Shown here: positions 55,165 through 64,000 of the stretch, in pieces
How the letters are laid out: every line of letters begins with the position of its first letter
How positions within the stretch are numbered: position 1 is the first letter of the stretch
NCBI RefSeq assembly: GCF_018143015.1
Contig: NC_054755.1
Coordinates: 15,160,778 to 15,224,777, forward strand
Source: Lytechinus variegatus
Lineage: Eukaryota; Echinodermata; Echinoidea; Temnopleuroida; Toxopneustidae
DNA length: 64,000 bases
Reading direction: 5' to 3'
Translations under genes and position numbers: made by a program
Notes under the pieces: model-generated
What the model was told of the DNA's origin: nothing
The model's input: the letters and a program-made list of their open reading frames with translations, nothing else
Database searches by the model: none

Positions 55165-58100
55165 GGACATCCCAGGGGGACAGGGGCGACGCGTCCCCTC
55201 ACTTTTTGGAATTTGAGACGAGTGAATTAAATAAGATGAGGGGGGAGGATTTCATGTCACTATGTTAAATTTTCGCTCACGCTTTGTGCTCGCATTGCCT
55301 AATCTATGAGATGCATAACTTGCTCAATAGACTTATATTGAGCTTAAAATATCAAGTTTTGAAGTAAATATACAAAACATTTCTCGGACATTAAGTTTTC
55401 AATTTGTTTGATTTACAAATAGATTTTATAGTTTTCTGTAAAAATTACTTTATTTTATGGTCTAAATATGAATATTTTCCGCTCGTGCTGCGCGCTAGCA
55501 TTATTTGATTTGTCAAATAACTATTCTCATCGTGTATTCCATAATCTTTGGAAAAATATCCCTATCTAGGATGGTCTGATCGTAAATAGTATCAGCTAAA
55601 GCTGCTCGCTTGCATTTTGATTGGGGAGTTATGTATACAATTGTAACAAATTATTTTAAATTCCTCTTTTATGACCGTTTATCAAAGTTTCCGGCTCGCA
55701 GTTTGCACTAGCATTATTTTTGTTAAGAATATATCAACCCATGCATCCTATTCATGATGTCACATGGGCGGACTCTAATAAAATTCAAGTAAAACTCAAT
55801 GTGTACAAAATCACAATTTACAATTTATTTCAGTATACAAAAAAAAAACCTCCAATATCAAAACATCTCTCTGTGAAGTTCAATATTGAAAAAAAAACCT
55901 AAGTTTAAAAGAGAAATAAAAATGTAACACCTTCTAATGATAAAGTATTCTGAAAATTATTTCTCTTGCTCACAAGTTTACAACCATAAAATAAGCAAAG
56001 GATCCTGATTTGATCCAATCTATAACTTCCTAACTCTCGACCTGTTTCTTACTCCAGTATCCCTGAAAAGACCCTGTACTGATCTAATCAACAACTTACG
56101 TTTCAGTATATTACACTTTCACTTGTAACAATACCTTCAAAAAAATATAAATTGAACCTTTAACTTTGTTTCATTCTTTTCACAATCATAACTACCAAAC
56201 ATTCAAAATTATGAAAGGATCCTGCATTAATCCACCTTCATATATAATTCTACTTTCACCATTTTGTATCTCTGACCTAATATATTTTTCTGATCACATT
56301 TTATCTTCTAACACCTGAAACTTGAGCTGTTCTCCAAACTCTAGCTCAAGACTATCATCCGACATATCTTACAAGGATCCAAATTCAAATCAATACTTCT
56401 ATCAATCAACTGTTCAGTCATAATTAATGTCTGTATCTTCAATCTCAAATCTCCAATCGTTAGACATTCTGATATTCAGAAATCGAGTTCACATTTAAAG
56501 AAAAGTCCTCCTGCTTTCTCTCTCACTGTTCTTTATAATAACTTATCTGTTGGCCGAAAAACTCCATCAAAGACGGCGCTTTATATTCTCAGCTTACTAA
56601 TAATTCACCAGTCTCCTAAACGGACCGACCTTGGGAAATGTCCCGATCCTGGAAATTATCCGGTGTTGGAAAATATCCCGATCTTGGAACCATCTAAAAT
56701 TAAAGACAAAACCAAGAATCTCTCTACGATATATCCTAACAAGTACATCGGAAGTTATTTTCATTTTTCATGTCATACTATAATTGATGAAAACTTGTTT
56801 GAAAATTCTATAACTCTGAGGTTCAAATCACATTCATAAATATTATTTTATAAAGTTTGAATTAACTGTCACATAAACTTGTAAAATAACATCCTTTTAT
56901 GATACTGATATTCTTCCTCACAAGTGCATAACTATTTCATAAAGTTTATACAAATTTACATCAACAGTTCAAATCATCTCTGAAGTCTTTCAAGGTTTTT
57001 CTTTTTTGTTTAGTTTTTATTTTTATTTTGTAAAAGAATTAGAAGAAATCACAGATTAACTTACCGATGGCTTCTTCTATTCAGGCATAAAATAACAGCA
57101 TATATTCTGCTAAATCTGACCTCATACAGGTATTTATAAGTTCCAGCCAATATCAAACAAGTAAGGCTGCTTTTCTGCTTAAAGTTGAAATTCAAAAATT
57201 ATCAAGATGGCAGATAAAATGGCGACTGCCCCAAAATTGCATAGGTGTGTGTTACACAAAGTCTCCAAGATGCAATGCTAGAAAACTAGTGGAAAGCTAC
57301 TGGGGTCTCCTCCCAATTTTGCAATTTCCCCAAAGTATTTTAAGCAGCTGTTTAAAAAGAAAGGCTCACTGAGCTCACTAAAAGGGATTTATACAAGTCT
57401 ACCACCCTAGACACAACACACAATAGAAATGCAATTCAATTCTAGCAAAAGGAATCTCACACACACTTCTCTCATCTCCTACTCACTCTTGCATAAGATC
57501 TACTCCTTGTCTCTTAGCAACCTTGCTGTGGAGTGAAACTTAGATAAATAAGCAAGCTTTGCTGAGGAAAATAAATAAAATAAAATAAATGCATTTTTAG
57601 TGTGACACATGACTATATACAAAATGTCCAGTTTTTTTACCTTAATATCGATTTCGCGCCCTCGTTAGATTAATAAGTAATGTAGCAATATTTTCATGAT
57701 TTCCTAATAATTATTGTCCGTTTTTTTCAGAATGGAATATCGACAAGTTTCATCTCTCGCTTAGGAAGATAGTCATCATAGTCATGTGAAGACAAAAAAT
57801 GTCCTTAAAATGTCCCGGTCGCAACTCAAAATATAAGTAATGATAAAATAATGATGATAATTATAAAAATATAAACTTGAGCTTCACACTCGCATCATTT
57901 ATTAAGCGAGATCCATATCGTAACTGCGCTTAAATTCCTTTTTTTTAGATCGGAAAATCAAATATCTTTAGCTCGCTCATCGCGCTCTTATTATTGATAT
58001 CACAATAAAGAATGTAATTAGAATGTCCAGATTCAAGGTCTGGATCTAAACATACGCACGCATGTTTATTTAGATACGAATCTTGTGCCACTTTCAGATC

Positions 58101-60010
58101 AGATTACCAAATATTATCCATCCTTTTCCTGATTTACAAAACGTGAGATGTCGAATTTCGTTTCGGCTCGCGCTTCGCGCTCGCATTATTTGATAGTTGA
58201 AATATGTAGGATAAAGGAAAGTGTGTTAGCGGTGTAACGTAGTTTTCACTTTTTGAAAGCAGATTTTGTGCATTTTTATACATAGCAATAAATTATCTCC
58301 GATCTTGTTTTTTTTTTCAACTGAGGAAACTTTAAAAAGACTGCATATGTTCATAGCAAAGTCGGGCTCTCTTTATAATATTACTTTCTTATGATTTTTC
58401 TACAAATTAATACATAATCATATATTACAACAGAGGAAGAAAACAGGAAGTTAGGATGCAAATTGCATTCGACAGGCACATGCGGATCAAGGGGTGAGGT
58501 GGTCTTGCTCCCCCTTTTAAAAAGTACAAACAGAAGAAAAATAAGTGAAATGGAAAGGGAAATTTAAAAAATGATATGGTGGAAAAGAAAAAGGGGGTGC
58601 CGTGCTGATGCGGCCCTCCTCTCCCTGCTGCTGGCTTACCCCTCCCAGTATTAAAGATATATACAAACAGCACAAAAGAAATAAGGTGAAATAGAATCGA
58701 GGAAAAGAAAATCGCGATAATGAACAGAAAATAATTGGTCGAGATTATGAAAGTGTAAGATTAGAAATATCAGTTTTAATTTTTAGACGAAAATGTGAAT
58801 CCAGTGTCTAATCGCCTTTGCCTCCTCTTGTACCAATTGAAATAGACTAAGAAAGAAAATGTAAATGGGCAATTCCAGGAGGCCGAATGCGATCGCTACG
58901 CCCTATTGACTGCGTAAAAATAGGAAAAATGGAGTAACCAAAGAAGAGGGGAAAAAAGGAAGAAAAGTGAAGAAATTGACAGACCTGCAGACGGGGAGAA
59001 TATCAGCGTTTCAGCTAGTTCAATTTGTAAAAATTAATGGTCCATTTCGCGCTTCATACTTTCAATAGTTTAATCATAAGAAGATTGTGCACGCTGTTCA
59101 TTTTTTACGAAAAATACTTAGGTCTTTTCGTCTTTTTTTTCGTCCTTGATGTTTGAAAGAAGTAAGTTCGCGCTTCGCGCTCATATTCTATGTTTATGAG
59201 AAACATGCTCTGTGCACGACTTTTTTTTAGGAAGGCCTATTTTTTTGTAAAGACTCGTGGTGTAGTGGTTCTGACTCCCGCCTTGTGAACGGAGAGTCGT
59301 GCGTTCGATTCTCACCGCGGTCTAAACCGTCCTTTGGCAAGACGTATTGCATACATCGCCACTCTCCACCCAGGTGCTAAATGGATACCCGGTTGGAAGC
59401 GAAAGTTATTGTATGCTTGAATTTGCCAGCGCCATTTTTAGGCTGGGATAAATGCAATGAATGCTTCCCAGGGTGTGGAAACTGTGCACTTTTCATGCGG
59501 GATTGAAATGAATCCTGGGGTAAATCGTTTTGCCCCTGTTTTAAATCGTTTTGAGCCGTTCTGAGAAAAGCGATATTTATAAACTTGCTCTCGTTTATTA
59601 TTAGTATTTCTTATTAATGACACCTCATTCATGATCAAACAAAGTGCTTAAAATGTAATAGGAACATAAACTTGATTTCAGTTTGAAATCTACTAGTACA
59701 CCTGTATTATTAATTTTGTTATGATATTTGTCCTATTTGTAAAGTCAAGCGCTGCTTATACGGTCCTTTTTTGCAGTCGAGTACATTAAAATAATCAAGT
59801 TCATAATCAAACGTTGCATGAAAAATCTTTTTTTATGTTCAGTACAGAACAAAATAATCTGCTCGCATCATTGCCAGCTTAACTATTGCAAGAAATATTT
59901 GAAAAGTCCAGTTTTTAGATCAGTAGAAAATGCTTGAAATATTCCTCCTTCAAGTCTGTAACCCCCCCCCCCAGAAAAAAAAAATCGTGCTTTGCGCTCG
60001 CGTAATTATG
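55165..60010. repeat. degenerate array of GCTCGCGCTTCGCGCTCGCAT repeats
   Basis: The near-palindromic core, with the GCTTCGCGCTCGCATTATTT part best kept at about 58158-58190, recurs in degraded form near 55270, 55490, 55605, 55690, 57885, 57960, 59045, 59170 and 59990. Between cores are AT-rich units. No coding frame is convincing. The stretch 55900-57600 has no visible core and is unexplained. Confidence 0.55.
59252..59600 (+). mobile_element. tRNA-headed SINE
   Basis: The head at 59252-59323 has an A-box-like GTGGTGTAGTGGTT and a B box GTTCGATTC, as in pol III promoters. A body with CCACTCTCCACCCAGGTG, AAATGGATACCCGG and a tail with GCGATATTTATAAA follows. The style fits tRNA-derived SINEs of marine deuterostomes (inference). 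Confidence 0.75.
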
Positions 60011-60137
60011 TTTAAAACATTGCTTGAAATATTAGGTTCTCAGGTTTGTTTAGTAAATACTAATTAGGCCCCTTGACCCCGTACTTCTTTACTTTTTGTA
60101 ATTTTCTTGTCTTGTATTATCCCGTTGCCCCCATCTA

Positions 60138-60675
60138 GTGCTTTTGCAAATGGTTTTTGCTACTTGTGTACTCGTTCCATACATATTAGCATTGGATCCA
60201 CACATTCCTGAATCATTCCGCTTGCCTTCCTATTCCAGTCCGAACGTTCCTGAAACAGTCCGCTTGCCTTCTTATTCCTGTCCGCACGTTCCTGAAACTG
60301 TCCGCTTGCCTTCTTATTCCAATCCGCGTGTTCCTGAAACATTCCGCATGGCTTCTTCTTTCCTTCTTGAAGCTGACCTGATTGCGGTTGGTTTCCGGAA
60401 GACGCGGAAGGGTTTAGGAAGGGCAGGACATCATCAGGACATCGTCAGGACAGGGTCCCGAAGGTGTCAGGAATTCAATATCCGCGTCCAAATTTTGGTC
60501 TCGACCAAAATTTGGATGCGGACAAATTTTGATTTCCCGAACACCAGGAAGGGTTTAGGACAGCGTGCGGACACTCCTAGGAATGTCCGGACAGGTTGCG
60601 GAAGGGTCGCGGATTGTAATTATTACATTCCGCGCCTTGTCCTGACGCTGTCCTGGCCCTAGTGGAAAAGGGGTA
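60138..60675 (+). mobile_element. right part of GGACA-type MITE with 45-bp minisatellite
   Basis: The end CCCTAGTGGAAAAGGGG (60656-60672) is the inverted partner of the end at 54745. Four 45-bp units at about 60188-60345 (CGTTCCTGAAAC...CCGCTTGCC) give a frame with 15-residue repeats NVPETVRLPSYSCPH. The frame opens with a hydrophobic stretch like a signal peptide, but lies within MITE sequence. Confidence 0.55.
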
Positions 60676-61133
60676 TTAGGGGCGATTGCCCAGGGCTATT
60701 CATTCTAGAAGGTCATATTATTTGACATAGAACCCACGGAATATCGGACCCGCGGACTATCGTACCCGCGGACGTTTGGGATGTCCCCCCAGGATCTCCT
60801 GGAACACAAAGTTACAGGGGCGTGCACTAAGAAGGATAACGGCTCCAATTGCTATTATGTTATCATTTGTTTACTTTATGATCTCTTATCATGAATGTTC
60901 GTTTTCTTTCTAAAATATCAACTTATCCTGTATTATTCTTTATTCATCTTTAATTTTGTTCCAAAATGTTATTCTTGGTTTTTCTTATTACTTTCTTCTC
61001 ACATTTTGATTCGTTGTTGTTTTCTTTTATTCAACAACATTTTCATATCTTATCCTTATTTTTGTGCAGTTTTTTTTATTTATGGTATTCTTTATTTTTC
61101 TTCAAGCAATAAAATCATATATATATATATGTG

Positions 61134-61676
61134 TGTGTGAAGCTATACATGTACAACAGCTTTGGCAACTCTTTTATTTAAATATTGTAAAGAAATGGAT
61201 GAAGAGAACAATGGTAGACGTAGCTTAAATCAAGGTTCCCCAGAGCTATCTACCCTTTGGAAAAATTGGTTATGCCGAAAAATGTCTCTGCCGGGAATCG
61301 AACCCGGGCCCCCAGCTTTGAACGCCGGTGCCTTAACCACTAGACCACAGAGACGGGCTAGTGGCTAGGCCGACCGAGATCCGATTGACCGTCAGAAAGA
61401 CAGATTTTCGACACTATACCAATTACCTTTGTCGGGTGAAGGTGGGTTTTGAACAATGACAAGCCGTCATGCCTCAGCTGGATCAAAGCTATTGCTTCGA
61501 TACAGTACACGTATGTGAGAAAGTATACAAATGTGTGAAGCTATACATGTACAACAGCTTTGGCAACTCTTTTATTTAAATATTGTAAAGAAATGGATGA
61601 AGAGAACAATGGTAGACGTAGCTTAAATCAAGGTTCCCCAGAGCTATCTACCCTTTGGAAAAATTGGTTATGCCGA

Positions 61677-61679
<3 letters not shown>
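61134..61679 (+). repeat. duplicated ~147-bp unit around a tRNA gene
   Basis: The unit GTGTGAAGCTATACATGTAC... to GGTTATGCCGAAAAAT occurs at 61134-61283 and 61531-61681 with no difference that I see. The first is followed by the tRNA gene and the second by a TA repeat. Confidence 0.85.
61284..61354 (-). tRNA. tRNA with UCA anticodon (suppressor-type) or tRNA-derived repeat
   Basis: All four arms pair: acceptor GTCTCTG/CAGAGAC, a three-pair D stem, anticodon stem CCGGC/GCTGG with one G-U pair, and T stem CCGGG/CCCGG around TTCGATT. The anticodon loop is GTTCAAA, so the anticodon is UCA, pairing with UGA stop codons. The body is Glu-like (GGTCTAGTGGTTAAGG) and is too short for selenocysteine tRNA. 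TTTTT follows one base after the end on the - strand, a pol III terminator. No intron. Confidence 0.65.
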
Positions 61680-61707
<28 letters not shown>

Positions 61708-61744
61708 CTTATTTCATGCTTAGTGTTATTCATCTGTTTTATTT

Positions 61745-61885
61745 CAAAAGGGGAAAGAGGTAGGGAGAGGGGATCGACAGAAAGAGAGGGGATGAAGAGA
61801 AGGTAGAGAGGGGAGAGTGAGAGAGAGAGAGAGGGGAGAGAGGGGGAGGAGCGGAGAGAGGGGGAGAGAGGGAGGGAGAAGCGAT
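61745..61885. repeat. GA-rich low-complexity block
   Basis: GAGAGAGGGG-type repeats, with a TA repeat just before at 61679-61708. Confidence 0.9.
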
Positions 61886-62149
61886 AGCTGGAAATGGTAG
61901 TGTCAATGTAATCAAATTGGAAACCATTATCCTTTCTACTGCATACAAAAAAAATTATTAAACTGATAATGATATGTGGGAATCTGATTTATCAAGTAGG
62001 TCATATTGTTGAACACAGGTATAGAAGTGGATAAATAAATGAACACAGATTGGATCCTTATCGAGAGTCATCTTTATACAGGTCTTGCTCTAGAATTCAA
62101 TTCAAATCAGATTAGAGAGAAGCATAGCGCCATCTAGCGGACAGATATC

Positions 62150-62335
62150 AACTGGGCATTGTGGCGTGCGCCTGTAATCCAAGCTGTGGGGAAGTTACAA
62201 ATTGATGCAGAGGTTGGAGGTTCGAGCCCTGGTCGCGTCTTTCGGAAGGTCGGTCCCAGACGTAAATAATCATTTATGATTGATACACGTCTGACAAAAC
62301 TCAAACACACACACACACACCCTCACACACATGTT
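62150..62335 (+). mobile_element. SINE with 7SL-like 5' end
   Basis: ACTGGGCATTGTGGCGTGCG followed by CCTGTAATCCAAGCT resembles the 5' domain of 7SL RNA and Alu (GTGGCGCGTGCCTGTA.TCCCAGCT). GAGGTTGGAGGTTCGAGCCC follows, giving a B box. The tail carries GATTGATACACGTCTG and a CA repeat. Confidence 0.55.
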
Positions 62336-62535
62336 CACAATGACACAAGCTATATTGTAAAAATAGCCGAACAAGTTATTCAGAAATAATAATGAAGGTT
62401 TCAGGAAATACCATCAAAGAAAACAAAAACGAATCTTATTTTATTTTATTTGAGACGTCATATGCGAACAGCTTTCCAGCATATCGCATGGTAAAAAAAT
62501 ACTGGGATATTATTTTCTCAGAAAATAGCCGGAAA
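62336..62535. other. spacer, nothing recognised
   Basis: CA-repeat tail followed by unremarkable AT-rich DNA. Confidence 0.4.
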
Positions 62536-62539
62536 TTTA

Positions 62540-63320
62540 CCTTCAGTATGTAAATAGTTTGATTGCAAAAGGGGTTGGATCCCCTTCTTTGGACCATTCC
62601 GAGAAAAATCGTGTTTTTTCTTATTTTCCCATATTGCAATATTTCTTATGAGAAACCAAATTGTCATGATGTACTACCCTATCATGTGAACATAAAATTG
62701 AGTACAAAAGAAATCTACCCGTCTTAATTTTGTTCAATATATGTTTTAAATAATTTTGATTGTGGATCAAACCCAAGCAAACTCAAATGAATCTAATCAC
62801 TTTTGAATGAAAAGCTGATTTTTCTTTTCCACTTTTATTCCCGTTTTAATGAGTATTTCAAATATTCTATGCTGTCATCAGAGCGACTAAAACTCTATAG
62901 GTTTTGAGACAAAAACAATGACATTTACGAAAAAATGGATCTAACCCCTTTTGACAAATGAGCTCTTCAGAAGAGATGGTTGCAAAAAGGGTTAGATCCA
63001 CTCCAAGAAAATCATTTACTTATCCTCCCATATCGCAATATTCTTATTATTTAATGATACCCTACAATGTGAACTTAAAATTGGGTATAAAAGATATCTA
63101 CCTGTGTTCACATTTTGAAAAAATCTTTTCAAAAAAATTTATGTGGATCTAACCCCTTTTGAAAATAATAGTGATTTTTCTTTATTTTTGTTCAATTTCC
63201 AACGGGAAATTCGACTTGTCTTTATATCATATAGAACTACTAAAATTCTATACATTGAGAAAAAAATCAAATTTAATGAAAAATGAATCTAACCCATTTT
63301 GCAACTGAGCTCTTCGTATC
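62540..63320 (+). repeat. two-unit tandem repeat, ~420 and ~350 bp
   Basis: Words such as GTTGCAAAAAGGGTTAGATC, CCATAT(C/T)GCAATATT, GTGAACATAAAATTG and TCTAACCCCTTTTGACAAATG appear in the same order in both units (about 62540-62965 and 62966-63320). No coding evidence. Confidence 0.7.
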
Positions 63321-63498
63321 AACAGACAGATCATTTCACACAAATTAAAAAAAAAGAAATAGGTCGTCAGGAACTATTAAAAGTTAAAAATTATTAAATT
63401 CGTGCATGTTTTATTTTATAGCGTGGGAAGTTCCTCGTATGAGGTCAAAAATCGAAAACTTTAGATCCTAACAACTTTTTAATCTTTGATAGATTTTC

Positions 63499-63503
<5 letters not shown>

Positions 63504-63531
<28 letters not shown>
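63504..63531. repeat. (TA)n microsatellite
   Basis: About 14 TA units at the edge of repeat X. Confidence 0.9.
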
Positions 63532-63534
<3 letters not shown>

Positions 63535-63535
<1 letters not shown>

Positions 63536-63814
63536 ATCAAAAAAGTTTGAAAATCTGACTTTGATTAATAATCCCTCTTCGGTTTTGATGAATATTAATG
63601 TGTAATTGATATCAATGAAAAGATCATTAATTCTCTTTAAAATAATACCCCACATGATATGATTATGGTTCACATGAAGATGGATTGCCTTGAAATGTGG
63701 GGCGATGCCAACATTTAAAAGTTGCAAAATGACACAATATTGAAAGGCACTGTTCTTTTTTCCGTGGTGATGAGTGAGTTACTCAGCGGTTTCTTTTGTT
63801 TTCATGCACCTTAA
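63535..63814 (-). repeat. dispersed repeat X, inverted copy
   Basis: Reverse-complement match of 11159-11440. Its GGTGCATG end sits directly beside the TTAA into which the piggyBac-like MITE has inserted. In the intron B copy that same TTAA is present without an insertion. Confidence 0.7.
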
Positions 63815-64000
63815 CCCTATCTAGGCCGGGGGGCCTCGGAGGCCCCCCCCCCTCAACGAATTGCGCGATATTTTCGCCGTGCGAAATTTTTTGACCGCGC
63901 CGCTCGCTGAGTTTTTACTTTCACATCTTGCGCAACTTTTGAGACCAGTTTCGTGTCACCCGGGTACGTGGTTCTGGAATTACGCAACATTGCTCAAAAA
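63815..64000. mobile_element. piggyBac-like MITE, cut by the window edge
   Basis: It begins after TTAA (63811-63814) with CCCTATCTAGGCCGGG. The following GACCGCGCCGCTCGCTGA, CAACTTTTGAGACCA and GGAATTACGCAACATT match the right half of the 52595 copy in reverse complement. Confidence 0.75.

Noticed and set aside
60138-60662. 174-codon frame with signal-peptide-like start and 15-residue repeats
   Set aside because: It overlaps MITE sequence and a 45-bp minisatellite. The repeat length divisible by three keeps the frame open without selection.

Overview
The window is eukaryotic nuclear DNA: AT-rich, gene-poor, with short coding exons bounded by GT...AG introns, abundant microsatellites, LINEs, SINEs and MITE-like DNA transposons. 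The repeat style (long GAT/ATG tracts, a CR1/L2-like LINE, a tRNA-headed SINE, piggyBac-like and hAT-like MITEs) suggests a marine invertebrate deuterostome, most likely an echinoderm such as a sea urchin. That is inference from style, not a database match.

The main content is a cluster of very small two-coding-exon genes between about 4.4 and 42.2 kb, all on the + strand. They fall into two classes that share a short N-terminal leader exon with a PGGRxNEPxRHK-like motif, always ending in phase 0. In one class (6023-6607, 10550-12029, 16231-17063, 40183-40664) the second exon encodes a single hydrophobic segment, usually preceded by cysteines and closed by an LYxTGxI-like signature. These are 44-62 residue C-terminally anchored membrane microproteins. 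In the other class (30777-31456, 36117-36863, 41133-42146) the second exon encodes a ubiquitin-length beta-grasp-like domain ending in RLRGG, the tail ubiquitin uses for conjugation. Two of the three have short tails after GG; the third stops exactly at GG. The first three membrane genes have a perfect CCAAT-N9-CCACG element (an ER-stress response element) 140-145 bp upstream of the ATG. An ER-stress-linked family of membrane microproteins and ubiquitin-like modifiers sharing one leader is the best candidate here for an undescribed system.

Layout: 1-4.4 kb, a Tc1/mariner-like MITE and GT-rich DNA. 4.4-17.1 kb, a possible founder membrane gene and three membrane genes, the second created by a ~5.3 kb tandem duplication with breakpoints in introns. 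18.5-19.3 kb, a flank shared with the ubiquitin-like part of the cluster. 19.4-28.0 kb, a LINE 3' fragment, a near full-length LINE with an intact 1045-residue endonuclease/reverse transcriptase ORF (- strand), and a separate L1-type ORF1 gene (- strand). 28.6-36.9 kb, a tandem duplication carrying the first two ubiquitin-like genes, with a GAT microsatellite between. 40.1-42.2 kb, the fourth membrane gene beside the third ubiquitin-like gene. 44.8-48.9 kb, a 37-bp minisatellite of about 105-110 copies. 49-64 kb, repeats: a three-level nest of DNA transposons, MITE fragments, a tRNA-headed SINE, a tRNA gene with UCA anticodon, and a 7SL-like SINE. I see no convincing host gene beyond 42.2 kb apart from the tRNA.

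Splice sites, domain calls and promoter elements were read by eye; no alignment, expression data or search was available.
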